Origin: Zerene cesonia
Lineage: Eukaryota; Arthropoda; Insecta; Lepidoptera; Pieridae
DNA length: 64,000 bases
NCBI RefSeq assembly: GCF_012273895.1
Contig: NC_052115.1
Coordinates: 6,689,183 to 6,753,182 of the forward strand
Direction of reading: 5' to 3'
Shown one piece after another: positions 50,709 to 61,499 of the stretch (position 1 is the first letter of the stretch; the number at the start of each line of letters is the position of its first letter). The notes beneath the pieces are model-generated. The model was given only the letters and a program-made list of their open reading frames with translations. It did not search any database and had not been told where the DNA came from. The position numbers and the translations under genes are program-made.

Positions 50709-50885
50709 ACAGTGGTGGCTCGGTGGCTGGCCCTCGGACTTTAAAGCAAAAATTTGAAGGTTCTATATCGGATAGACTTACCAGAAATGAATATATGTTT
50801 TTCAATTAATCTGTACATAATTCACATCAACACTCGAAACGGTGAAGGAAAACTATGCTCTAGGTATCCTTATGCATATCAAATT
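50709..50885 (+). mobile_element. (GAT)n-tailed SINE, degraded 5' part
   Basis: ACAGTGGTGGCTCGGTGGC is followed by CCCTCGGACTTTAAAGC and, after a decayed middle, CGAAACGGTGAAGGAAAAC. The 3' end and (GAT)n tail are absent. The B-box is mutated. Confidence 0.7.
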
Positions 50886-51482
50886 GCACATTGTACATCA
50901 CACGTAAACACATCGTAATTTAACCCTTTCTAACTGCTTTCCTAAAAGGCTTGATTAAACTATGATATCCATTTTCCATATAGAGGTCGCGAAGGTCGCA
51001 TCCCCTATCCTCTGACCTTTCCCAGTGCCTATACTATTATAGTATTATCTGTCGTTTGAGGGAACTCGATTCGTCACGGCACGTCTGTAGACAAATTCCT
51101 ATATGGTGATAAATGTTAGGATTATATAGTTATCTCGCTGTCTGACCCGAGTGGTGGTATAACGTTATAAATAAATGTCTTTATTACGTATTTCGAAGCG
51201 AGTTATGTATGTTATTGCGAATGTCAAGCGTAGTCATAGGAAAAATACAATATGATGTTAAACATTTAACATTAAACACGTATTATTATCTCTAATTAGA
51301 AATAAATATAAATTGTGTTAATCAAAAGTGTCACTATTATGCGGTTGGCAAGCAAACCAAAATATATAAAACGAGTTATAATTAATTGCGACACTTTGTG
51401 ATTTTAATCTATAACCTACGCTTACACATTAATAATTACATACAATATTGTAATAATTTTATTCAGCAAAAAGGCAATACTT

Positions 51483-51580
51483 GAGTCTCCCCGTGACCAC
51501 GCTCGCTGTAAAGTGTTCGAAACGTCGGGTTGATAATATAATGAATAAATCGTGTTTAAAATTTTTAATTTCTAAAAGCC
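51483..51580 (+). mobile_element. TIR element, third copy, left end lost
   Basis: GAGTCTCCCCGTGACCACG and GTGTTCGAAACGTCGGG, then AATGAATAAATCGTG and TTTTTAATTTCTAAA. The core is almost identical to 37655-37730. The left TIR is not recognisable and the right one is shortened. Confidence 0.75.
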
Positions 51581-51592
51581 AATACTTACTAA

Positions 51593-51702
51593 TAATATAA
51601 AGCTAAATAGTTGGTATATTAGGTTGAAGCCGCTTATCTCAGAAACTACTTGATCTATTCCAAAATTTCGTTCTATAGAATATGTACATGATCCTCGCGT
51701 GT
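51593..51702 (+). mobile_element. Helitron-like fragment, second subfamily
   Basis: TAATATAAAGCTAAATAGTTGG, CCGCTTATCTCAGAAACTAC and TGATCTATTCCAAAATTTCG. The 3' end is replaced by the SINE fragment at 51712. Confidence 0.55.
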
Positions 51703-51711
51703 TATAGACTC

Positions 51712-51811
51712 GAAGTCGTAGAGACACTACCCCTACGGATGTTCATGAACGATAGTGAGCGCTTACCATCGGGCAAACAACCAGTTCAGTTTCCCTCTTA
51801 AGGCAAGAAAA
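51712..51811 (+). mobile_element. Poly(A)-tailed SINE, 3' end
   Basis: GTAGAGACACTACCCCTACG, TGAGCGCTTACCATCGGGC and AACCAGTTCAGTTTCCCTC followed by an A-rich end. The rest of the element is missing. Confidence 0.7.
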
Positions 51812-51999
51812 TCGCGTATTACACCCTTTGGAAAAGTGATAACTCTTTCACAATTCAGCAATCAAATAGACACAACTATACGGAGGTACATAAAAGATCC
51901 TTTAAAATTATTGAACTGAATACTAACGATCTGAAGTGTAAGAAGATAGACTTTGTGTTTGAGGAAGCATTATAAGAAAGACGATCTCAAAAGTAAGTT

Positions 52000-54340
52000 A
52001 ATTAATGTAGCATTGCTGTTGTCTAACATCAATTACTGTAAGGAGAATCATAATCTTAAAATAAGAGGAAATTCCTAATAGCTAAAAAGTTATGTATAAC
52101 CCATATATAACATTCATGTAACAAATGCTTTCTTTTCATTTAATAAAATATAATTTAAAACGAAGGAAATAAGTTACGTAATTGTGCTATAAGTTTAACG
52201 TAACTTTATTATTACATTAATTCATATAAGTGAAGATTTAATACACTTACATCATAATCCACTTTTTTTTGGGTTTATGTTTTCGTTTTTTACATTTTTG
52301 TTTGTAATATATATTCTTTTGATACTAGAATTCTTCATTCAATATAAGTGATAAAATCGTAATTTATTCTTTATCCAGGTCATCCGGGAGTTGGAACGAG
52401 CATATAGTCACATACCGGATGAAACTTTGTCATGCAACATAAAGTATGCTTAATACTGCAGATAGAAATAAAATGCTAAAAGGATAATACATTGTTAAAA
52501 AAAAAACAAAAGCGAACCGACTAATACAACACTACAATTACTCCGCGTACCATAATTTTATGACATCGTTCGTTAGGGTTTAACATAGGCCCTTGGACTA
52601 TAATTATTTATATAAAAGCACATTTAAATGCAAGGACAGTCACGGAGGTACGTGGATGTCTCTCGTTATTTGCTAATTGGACCACGTTTCGCAGTAATGT
52701 ATCAACCCCTCAGGTCTATATCGTAGATACAACACGACCTAGGGAATCCTTATATATTTACGTTCATCCGAATGACATGAATATTTTTGGAGCAATTCTC
52801 TTTGTGATCACGCTCGATTTTCTTTTCAAATGTAGAAATACCCTATTTGGGTTCTTGTGATGTACGCAACAATGTATACCATTAAAAAATGTTACGTATT
52901 AAATCTTAAGTTGAGCATATCACTCTTTATTTAATCAAGGCTCTTTTTTAACACTTATTAGATAAAACACTATTACATGTTGCCCGTTTTTTTATGATTG
53001 ATTGATTATTATTCAAAACTTCGTTTTTAAAATTACGTACGTTACATAATACATGTGATACATCCTTTTATATTAGTTTGATGGTATGTTTTTTAAATAA
53101 CTTCAGGATACGGTAAAATTCATATAAACTTGTTATATACGTCTAAAAATAAGATATCTGCATAGCTAATAACTTGTTCCATACCAAAAAACTGAAAACT
53201 CATGATTTTATGTGCATATACATGCACATGAAGTTACAGAATCAACATTTCGTATCGAATATTGTGTTTATATCATTCGCATATGATTGCAGACACAACA
53301 GGGGCATAATGTGTATTATACATTATTGACAATGCCTCTTTCAGTTAATGTGGCGGACAATGACATTATACTCACAAACACGACAAGAGGCAACTGGGTA
53401 ACAATGTATTAATTGTCATATAACTTCAAAACCAACCACCATCCAACTGCTTATTTCGCTTTAAAATAGTTCCGGTATTTCGACAAAGATGGCGCTTTTC
53501 TATATAATAATCGTTAAAAGATGTAATTATCAAAGTAATTTAATTACTGTTTTCTTTCTTGACATAAATTAAACACACTTTAATAGATATTTCAATAATA
53601 CCAATTTAAATTAAATAGATGCTATAGATCTCCAATACATAGTCTTCTGATGAAATTGATGAAATACCAAAGATTATAGTATTATGTTATCTGTGCCCAC
53701 ACTCACTGTTAATGATATTTTAATAGCGTCATCTAACGAAGGAGTGTAGAACTTTTTCCTTTCTGCTGCACTTTCCATTTTAAAGGTATAATAAAATGAA
53801 TGTCATAAATGGAACAGATACCATAATTACAAAGTAAACTCTATGATTTGGGTATAAGGCACAGTATACGATAGCAAGTCGATTAATATTATCTCTTTCG
53901 TAATTTTATGTATTGCTAATTATATTAGTTGCAGGCGTGAGTTTATCGGTCAACTTCTTTCGACAATTACCTCAATCTTGTAGACGACAAACCAAAGGGT
54001 TCCTATCAGTTGAAAGAGTATTTACTAAATTTTATAATGATTACCGTGTTGTAATAAAAATGATGTCTTATCGTTCAATGCAATGTCAAAATGCATAATG
54101 CAGTGTAATATTTTATATAAATGATTAAAAGAGTGATAAAGTTGGATTCTATGGGCTGATTTTGGAAGGAGAGGTTTGTATACTTTTAAATTACATTTTC
54201 AGTATCTATCACCAGTCGATTATGAGACAGAGAAATATTACAATATGTATATAAATATTAGAATAAAACAGTATACATACATAATACTTAGCGTCGCGAG
54301 TTATCCTTATACAAACAAAATAACTAAATTAATTTCAAAA
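52000..54340. other. Intergenic DNA upstream of gene A
   Basis: AT-rich sequence in which the gene A promoter and a probable non-coding first exon should lie. No TATA plus initiator pair stands out. No upstream GLYAT paralogue or remnant is seen. Confidence 0.5.
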
Positions 54341-54354
54341 TATTCTCTTTCAGA
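54341..54354 (+). promoter_or_regulatory. Probable 3' splice site just before the gene A start codon
   Basis: A pyrimidine-rich stretch (TATTCTCTTTCAG, 54341-54353) ends one base before the ATG at 54355. This layout is typical of a gene whose 5' UTR is split by an intron that ends immediately before the start codon. The transcription start of gene A would then lie further upstream, in the AT-rich DNA before 54.3 kb. Gene B has no such AG before its ATG. Confidence 0.5.
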
Positions 54355-57061
54355 ATGGAACCATTTGTAGAAATTCCACATTCCGCTTGGAGTCAAATGA
54401 GGGATGCATATAAAGAGAATTGGCCCCGACACCTGATAGCCCACACGCTACTGAACACCCAGTTGAAATACCCCGGGATTCTGACGTACTTGCAGTTGAA
54501 AATCTATTGCCCATTCGGTGAACTGTCCAATGGTATTATTGCGATTTCAGATAAGGTACATAACAAAACTGTAAATTTTTATAGTATCTAAGTTAATTTG
54601 TAATAAATAAAAAAACACGCTGTAAAAATAGAATCAACTAAATTCTTATACTTGCTCTTATATAGAGTATGTAATATATGTGTATAAGGAAATTGTTTAA
54701 TTCTATCAATTCTAATCAGGGTAATAAGATAAACTCGTGGAGTTATTGTATTTTCACTGGTCCTTGATAAGTCTGAAGTGGGTCAAAATCGATTCTAACG
54801 GTGTCGGTTACAAATAAACATACAGATAAAGCCAATAAAAACATGTTGTAATACTGTATACTGGCATTTTTTTAATGTTATTTCAACGATTATATTTTAC
54901 GAAGCAATACCTACATTTGGTAATTCATTTTTATATATATTTCTATTATTATTCTATTATATTAAAACGGTGAAGGAAAACATTGTGAGGAAACCGGCAT
55001 GTCCGAGAATCAAAAAGTTCGACGACATGTGACATCTGCCAACCCGCACTTGGCCAGCGTGGTGGATTATGGCCTGAACCCTCATAGGAGGCCTGTGTCC
55101 CCGCAGTGGGAACATATAAGGGTTGATGATGATGATGATGATGATGATATATTTCTAGTAGGATACCCACACAAGTGAGAACGATGCACAGCGGCAAATG
55201 ACAAGGAACTCTTTATATTATCTGTGTTACAGGAGGAATTTAAGCAAATAATGATCCTTCCTCTGGACGATATTGCAATGATAGAAGAATGCTTAATGTC
55301 AACGAGATTGATAGATTGGAATAAACCACTATTAGTTCAAGCAGCTCCCGAAGCAGTTATTGAATGTATCAAAAGAATTAGTACTCATTTCAATTTGAAA
55401 TTCCAATTTGATGAGAAGGCTAACACATATAATTTAGACAAACAAAGCGCGCCATTCGAAAATCTAAGGTAAGAATTTGTAACGTCTGTGTGCTTATTTT
55501 TTCGTGTCCTCGTGGCGTAGTTTGTAAATTCAAAGTATATGGCTGCATGCACTTGTAAAACCCTTACCTTAAGAATAATCCGTCAGTAGGTAAAATCGCG
55601 GACGAATTCTAACAGGTACCCGTGGCCCCTTCACTTATGTAGCTTGACGGAACGCAGTGGGGTTTTAGTCGGTAGGAATTCGACATAACCCATGATCTCT
55701 TCCCCGGGGGCCGTGGGTATCTATGTAAGATTTCCCCACTATAAAAAAAAAAGGTAAAAACTTCCGACGAATCGGTGTGGAGTATGGTGATCTAGGCGTA
55801 TATCATATTTTTCGTAACAAAATTCTTTTGTATTTAATAAAGAAAAAAACGAAGTGTATGATTTTAGATACTCCTCATATGACGACATAAAGTATGAGAA
55901 TCCGGTTATTTTCTTGAGCGTGTCGACGAAGCGCGAAATTTAAAATACAATTTTGGATGGAAATTTAGTATTTCAAAAAATATGTAAATAGCGTAATTAA
56001 TAATTGATTTTATCGCTTTAAGCTGCTGTATCGCATTCCGCAACATTTGAACGTCAATGTACGAATCCGACCTTGTAATAGTCTCTCTTAGTTTAAGTAT
56101 GACGACTTTATATACGGACATATATTAATCTGTCTATAGTAAAAATTTCGATAGGACATTTATCAGTATATTTCAGAGTATTAAAACACTCTGAAATATA
56201 CTTCTTAGAAATACTTAGAAATATCTTTATAAAAATAAAATAAACGTCACATTACATTATTCTACCCAAACTATTTAAAAATCCTCCTTGTGTAATTTCT
56301 AAATACCCTGAAAATTTCATCGAGCTATCTCTGATGTAGTTATGGCAACATAACTAAATTTCTACACAAAATTTACACAGTCTTCTTTTTCAATAATTTT
56401 GTAATGACTTAAACAAACTATTCGTTCATTTTAGTATTTGGTTTAGTACCTCCTACGTCGGCGACGTTTTCTGCAGAAAACAATTTATGTACCAATAGAT
56501 GACCTCAATTATATTATCATATCTAATACTAACTAACATTGAAACAAAGAACTATTGGAATTAGTGTCAAACAATAAAAATGGAACACGAGAAGACCCAA
56601 AAGAGCACCCACTTTCAGCCATTATTGCATTCATTAAATTAACACTTACTCGTTGTTGTTGCAGCTGTCCACCCGATACTTATGTCGGGCCATTGACGGC
56701 TGAACACGTAGACTTGATAGATAAAACCTGGACATACACGGGTTCTTGGTCTAGAAAATTCTTCGAGGTATTGATGATGAATGGTCTCACATATGTATTA
56801 TATTCTACAAGCCATGAGCCGCTCGCCTGGATCACCGTTGGGTCTGAAGGAGCCCTCACCCACTTGTACTGTCTCGAGCCACACAGGCGAAAAGGATACG
56901 CGGAGTTCATAACAAAATATGCCGTCAACGATCAGTTGAAAGCAAATAATGATATCCTCTCTTATACTCTGGTTGATAATTTGAAACCGCAAAATCTATT
57001 CAAGAAGTTGGGCTTTCAATATTTTGGCCATGTCAGCTGGGTACTCGTAACACCTAAATAA
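54355..57061 (+). CDS. GLYAT-like N-acyltransferase, gene A (3 coding exons, complete, 277 aa)
   Basis: Predicted acyl-CoA:amino-acid N-acyltransferase of the GNAT superfamily (glycine N-acyltransferase / FR47-like). The coding exons are 54355-54555, 55233-55468 and 56665-57061, joined by GT-AG introns (donors GTACAT and GTAAGA; acceptors TTACAG and TTGCAG). Intron 1 is phase 0. Intron 2 is phase 2 and splits a Ser codon. Residues 1-145 form the N-terminal GLYAT-type domain, which includes YCPFGELSNG near residues 51-60. The C-terminal GNAT domain starts near residue 146, with the acyl-CoA pyrophosphate-binding motif RRKGYA at 220-225 and LFKKLGF at 257-263. The total length is close to the roughly 280-300 aa usual for the family. 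The ATG lies one base after a good 3' splice site, so a non-coding 5' exon is likely upstream. Phe258 sits where gene B has Tyr. The family assignment is strong; the acyl donor and acceptor are unknown. Confidence 0.88.
54964..55149 (+). mobile_element. (GAT)n-tailed SINE, 3' part, in intron 1 of gene A
   Basis: It begins at AAACGGTGAAGGAAAAC and ends in CATATAAGGGTTGATGATGATG. It matches the 3' two thirds of the full copy at 14219. The tRNA-like head is missing, as in a 5'-truncated retroposition. The tail has expanded to about eight GAT units. The minus-strand open frame with a run of His here is only this microsatellite. Confidence 0.85.
55503..55755 (+). mobile_element. Poly(A)-tailed SINE-like element in intron 2 of gene A
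   Basis: It starts near CCTCGTGGCGTAGTTTGTAA, a diverged pol III A-box-like head. It has a GC-richer body (ACCCGTGGCCCCTTC, TTCCCCGGGGGCCGTGGG) and ends in an A-run. This body is a familiar lepidopteran SINE type, although I cannot name the family. Confidence 0.55.
56165..56202. repeat. Perfect 15-bp inverted repeat (hairpin) in intron 2 of gene A
   Basis: AGTATATTTCAGAGT (56165-56179) and its exact reverse complement (56188-56202) are separated by 8 bases. All 15 pairs match. It is followed by a short direct repeat, CTTAGAAATA. It may be the collapsed remnant of a MITE or an intronic RNA hairpin. Confidence 0.85.
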
Positions 57062-57154
57062 ATTTGTTCAAATCTTGAATATTTATTACTCTTTATTCCC
57101 AATTCCTTCTTAATGATAAAAAAGACAAATGCATTTACTTCGACACGTAGTTAA

Positions 57155-57160
57155 AATAAA
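57155..57160 (+). terminator. Putative poly(A) signal of gene A
   Basis: AATAAA lies 94 bp after the gene A stop codon, a plausible 3' UTR length. Another AATAAA overlaps the stop codon itself (57057-57062), but is too close to be the main signal. Confidence 0.45.
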
Positions 57161-57302
57161 GGTATTATTATCAAAAACAATAAATTTTGTTAAAAAAAAC
57201 ATCAAATATTTGAAAGGCAATTACATACAATGCACATTAATTATTGTAATAAAATTAATCTTATCACTGTTTTAAAAACAGGTATTTACATTATACATAG
57301 TT

Positions 57303-57343
57303 GTTTCTGTCAATCCAATGCACTACATTGCATTGTCAGAAAC
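57303..57343. repeat. Imperfect inverted repeat upstream of gene B
   Basis: The arms GTTTCTGTCAATCCAATG and CATTGCATTGTCAGAAAC pair with a few mismatches around a short loop. It lies between gene A and gene B, about 170 bp before the putative gene B initiator. It could be a small transposon footprint or a structured regulatory element. Confidence 0.5.
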
Positions 57344-57451
57344 TACAATTTATTTTTATCAAATCCATAACCAGAATGATAACAAGAGTGTATGAATGTA
57401 ATATAATACAAACAAAGAGCAGCTGATGATTCATTTATCTTGTCAAACTCG

Positions 57452-57480
57452 ATAAAAGGAGAGGAAAACAGTAACGCAGT
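57452..57480 (+). promoter_or_regulatory. Possible core promoter of gene B (TATA-like plus initiator-like)
   Basis: ATAAAAG at 57452-57458 resembles a TATA box. It is followed about 25 bp later by GCAGT (57476-57480), close to the arthropod initiator TCAGT. This would give a 5' UTR of about 75 nt before the ATG at 57555. It is an inference from motif spacing alone. Confidence 0.35.
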
Positions 57481-57554
57481 GTGCATTAACCGGCCGTGGA
57501 CGTGCACAGACTGTAGTATTTACCGTGTAATTTTATTTTATTCTGCTTCTTGCC

Positions 57555-60517
57555 ATGAACGAAGACCCACTACTATTTTTACCTGTGGAACGATGGGGTG
57601 ATCTCATGAACGAGTTTAAAAAAGTATTGCCTCGAGGAATTTCGGGGTATACTACGCTTGACATTGGATTATGTGTCCTTAAAAACGGTGCTGATTATGG
57701 ATTCAAAGTGTATTGTCCTTACGGTGATGTGTCCAATGGCTTTGTAGGCATTAATAAAAAAGTGAGTAGTATGTGACCTTTTATTTCAAATCTCGTTTAG
57801 GATCCCACTATTAAGATTGTATTGGTTTTGTCGCGTTTTAAATGAGTTTTAGAATAATACTGGTGGGAATAAATGATTTCGCAACTTGTCCGATAACTAG
57901 ATCAAGGTTGAACTTCCTGCGCCTAGTCAATCGAAAGAGCAAAATTGCCTGTCGTAGAACTATTGTCTGTATAAATGTACAGGTGCAGTTATTTAACGAG
58001 TGTGGCAAGAGTAGTAAGATAGATTTGTAGACAATCTTTGATAATCTAATAAAAATTTGTAGGGCGCCCAGCGATGCTGACTTATTTATAAGCATTAAAT
58101 AAAACTATTTTAAATATTCTATTAGTATAAATAACTTAGCCAGTAATCTATCGTATCTTATGCCGCTCTTTGCTCTTTTATACATTCATTTTAATTTGTG
58201 GGAGTTATATTTTGGAGTGATATGATAAACTTCTAAAATTATTGTTCCTGACTGACTCTGATACGATAAATATTTATTCTGCAGGCTGAGTTCAATGAAG
58301 TTATTATTCAATCCCCTAAAGACGATACGGGTGAGCTCGTAAAAGCTCTTCAGGAAACAAAAATCATTAACTGGTATCAACCTATGGAAATTCCATTTGC
58401 ACCACAACACATAAAAAATGTCTTGTACGCAATACAGAGCGAGAGGAATTTTGAATTTAGCAGTATTACATCAACCGAAACGTTTTATTTGGAAGACGAT
58501 GCACCTATCTATGATGTCACGTAAGTAACAATAAAAAGTTACATAAACAACTAGATTGAAATGAATGAATGAAATAAAATTGATGTAGCATAGACAAATA
58601 TAGAAGCTCTCTTTTAATTGCCAACTTACATGAAAAATAATAAAAACAGTACATATATTTATATTCATTTTGATCAGTTGTTATCTACAAACAATTATGT
58701 TAAAAATACATGAAGAAATGAGAATTTATATTATTGACACAGAAATTATATAAATGATGATTTATTCACATAAACTACATAATGGTTTCTGTCGAAATAG
58801 TTATTTCTCAAGTGACAATCAGATAACAGGGTTATAAGAAAATTTATTTCAGAATGCTTCAAAATGATTCATTATGCATTTTCTGAACCTCGGTTTTGAT
58901 AAAACAAAATGTAAATTCCAACTCCATAAAAATGTTTTTCGTTTAAAAAGGTTTTATTGTATTGCGTATTGTAAAAAGGATTGCGATTGAGGTTAAGAAA
59001 ATCTTTCAACGCTTGGCCCATTAGTTTGTTCCCTGGTGGAAAATTTAAAATATAGGTTCTGTTACTTACACAATATAGATAAAAGAAATGTGAAATATAT
59101 ATTACCTAGCCTCGTGAAGAGCCTGGAATATTACCTGCTACTCTTGTACTATTAAAAAAAAATGTGTAAGAATACATAAATATAATTAACAAGATATAGT
59201 TTGACCCTGTTAAGCGCTACCTGTGTAATATTTTACGAAATTAGAACAAATAGCTGCGTGGGCGAATGAAAGCTATATTTATGGCTTCTTTCTTCTTTTG
59301 GAATGGAAACGTTTATTTGAAGTTTACATTTTTTTGTACGTGCGGGCTACTGAGTTGGTGGTTCACCTGATGGTAAGGTCCACCACCCAGGAATGTAGGT
59401 CTAGCAAATATCTTGTTTTTGATGTATATAAATGAGAAAAGCAAATTATTTACGATGCGTAGTAGGGAATAGACCAGGAAGGTCTTCTGGGGGAAAGTGG
59501 TATCTTCCCCGGTGCGAGCTTCCTTAATTTATGTTATGGGAATTTCCTTTGTTGACGTAGGCGATGCCAGGTGAACAGCTAGATTTATCATAAAACATTG
59601 TGTTTGCTATATTAAGATCACACTACTTATTGATATTGGGATATTATAAACTACTTGCGTACCGTCCGCGGCTTCGCTCGCCTATTCAAAGGAAATATCA
59701 TCGGTTATGAGTTGTGTCACCGCGGTAAAAGTATTCCGTATCACTCTCTAGCTTATTACAATTATTTTTAGATGCACAAAATTGTTCCATTGCGACCTGG
59801 CAGAAAGAGAAACTTACAAATAAACAAACACTCTTTCATTTACATTATTACTAAGGAGAATTATAAAATAAGTTGAAACTGAAATATATGAAATGTCCAA
59901 TTAACTCTCGGATAAAAGATTCTATTTTTAATTTAGTTAATTAGCTAGTAAAATCTTTCAATAAAGTTTGTAATGAAAACTTTCCAAATTACATTCAATT
60001 CATTCAAATGACAAGCCTGTTTCTAGAGATTCCAAAAGTCGTTATTCAGTTTCCAGTCTTACAAAAACGCTGTATTAACCACTATATTTTGTCGTTTAAC
60101 TAATATATTTTCAGATTGCCACCAGATTTTACATTCAAGCTCTTACCAATGGAGTACGCCAAACTAGTAGACGATGTGTGGCCTCACCGCTACCCATCTT
60201 CGTTGTGGTACTTCGAGCTCTTAATAAAGGCCCAACTTGGTTACGGACTTTTCCACAACGACGAACTTATTGCCTGGTGTTTCGTGAAGGAAATGGGCGC
60301 GCTTGGGCACCTCTATACATTGGAACAGCACAGAAGGAAAGGATACGGTGAAATGGTGCTAAAGCTAATGTCAAATAGACTGAGAGAAGACGGGAAAAAA
60401 GTCGTGGCGTTCTGTGTTATTGGCAATGAGAGCGCTAGGAAGATGTATGTGAAACTCGGGTTTAGTTTGACGGAAACAGTTCATTGGTGTAATATTAAAC
60501 CTAAATCAAATGATTGA
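57555..60517 (+). CDS. GLYAT-like N-acyltransferase, gene B (3 coding exons, complete, 281 aa)
   Basis: Paralogue of gene A, starting 494 bp after A's stop codon on the same strand. The coding exons are 57555-57761, 58285-58520 and 60115-60517. Donors are GTGAGT and GTAAGT; acceptors are CTGCAG and TTTCAG. Intron phases match gene A exactly (0, then 2, splitting a Thr codon), and exon 2 is again 236 nt. The N-terminal domain includes YCPYGDVSNG near residues 53-62. The GNAT domain has GALGHLYTLEQH followed by RRKGYG at residues 221-226 (acyl-CoA binding, R/Q-x-x-G-x-G/A). Near the C-terminus is NESARKMYVKLGF, a canonical GNAT ending in which Tyr259 is the usual candidate general acid. It is predicted to transfer an acyl group from CoA to an amino-acid amine, as GLYAT enzymes do. 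Intron 2 (about 1.6 kb) holds a SINE and a Helitron-like fragment. The substrate cannot be read from the sequence. Confidence 0.9.
57889..59364 (+). repeat. First copy of the segmental duplication (intron 1 to intron 2 of gene B)
   Basis: This is the counterpart of 62500-64000. It runs from intron 1 of gene B through exon 2 into intron 2, including the 3' end of the minus-strand SINE that starts at about 59328. The true duplicated unit must be larger, because neither end of the match is seen. Confidence 0.93.
59328..59545 (-). mobile_element. Poly(A)-tailed SINE, minus strand, in intron 2 of gene B
   Basis: It starts with a T-run, then GCGGGCTACTGAGTTGGTGG and CACCTGATGGTAAGG, the reverse complement of the element 3' end seen at 4598 and 15465. 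Near 59500 is CTTCCCCGGTGCGAGCT, the 5' end. The middle is deleted or diverged. Its 3' end is also present at the matching place in the second copy (63964-64000). Confidence 0.8.
59658..59860 (-). mobile_element. Helitron-like fragment in intron 2 of gene B
   Basis: CCGCGGCTTCGCTCGCC is typical of the reversed 3' end of this lepidopteran family. About 150 bp later comes AACTTACAAATAAACAAACACTCTTTCATTTACATTATTA, recalling the reversed 5' end. The interior is diverged. Confidence 0.55.
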
Positions 60518-61499
60518 GTGAAAGGATTGTATTGAAATTAAAACAAACATGATAAACCAATTGTGATATAAGTCTGAACTCTGTTATTACTCACATAGAG
60601 TAATTTTTAAAATATGATCTGTCTGTAACAGGTGATGTTAATGGTAATTCAAAGGATTTATATTGCATTTGATTTATAGCAGAGATCAAGGTGATATTTA
60701 ATGATGATTTCGCTGATGGAATAATATAATCATACCGTCACTATATATCTTAATCTAGTTCGTCTATATACATAATTAATAATTGTAAAAATCTTAATAA
60801 ATTATTCTCATATTATTTTGTGTTTAACTACATTGTGTATAATATAACATTCATTTCATTCAGCATAGAAAAGTTATTTAAAAATCCAGTTATATCATTA
60901 CTATCATAAAAAGGTAAAGAAAAACCACAATAAATTAATATAAATTATTCGTTAGATCTTTCCCTACAACCGCCCATTAGCATATCGTCTTGATGGAGTC
61001 AATATTTAATAATAATAAATCATTTGATATATGTCCACCACGTATTATGCATACAAACTTCTCATTATATAAGTGTTATAAGAATTACCATAAGAATCTA
61101 GGTTTATTGTAAATCCCTTAAAGGTGAGTCGATTTATGGGACCTTTAGCCTACTATAGTATAACCAAATAATCTTATGGTCTCATTTTTGTATTACGTAA
61201 CAGACAGCATGAGAATCTTTTTTGTTCATGTTGTTTAGGCTTATATATTCCACGATTTATCAAGAATACAATTTTAGATACCTACTAGCTGACTAGCTGA
61301 TGACGTAGCTGACTACAAATGAAGTTCTCCCTTACTCTTATCATTTAGGGAAATGATAGGTAAAACACAATAGGTAAAAGATGTTGGTCAATTGTCAGAC
61401 CTACTCGATATACACACAACATTACACGAAAATCGGTCCAGCGGTAACAGAGGAGAATGGTAATTATCAGTGACACGAGAATTCTATACATATGTATAT
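60518..61499. other. Downstream flank of gene B, no gene seen
   Basis: AT-rich sequence from the 3' UTR of gene B to the N gap. I see no exon with splice sites, no GLYAT-like coding remnant and no clear repeat, apart from a fragment near 61330-61470 that recalls a reversed Helitron-like 5' region (CGAAAATCGGTCCAGCGG). Confidence 0.6.
60796..60801 (+). terminator. Putative poly(A) signal of gene B
   Basis: AATAAA lies about 280 bp after the gene B stop codon in AT-rich DNA. The region has few other exact AATAAA hexamers in the first 300 bp after the stop. Confidence 0.35.

Noticed and set aside
54949..55197. Minus-strand frame with a polyhistidine stretch
   Set aside because: The His run is the translated (GAT)n tail of a SINE inside intron 1 of gene A.
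56555..56664. Extension of gene A exon 3 upstream, giving a Cys-rich stretch
   Set aside because: This is the end of intron 2 read in frame. The TTGCAG acceptor at 56664 joins exon 2 in phase and matches the gene B structure.
57842..58030. Possible extra exon in intron 1 of gene B (62-codon frame)
   Set aside because: Its duplicate in copy C (from 62500) has changed at the same rate as intron DNA, and the A and B proteins join in frame without it. No protein family was recognised.
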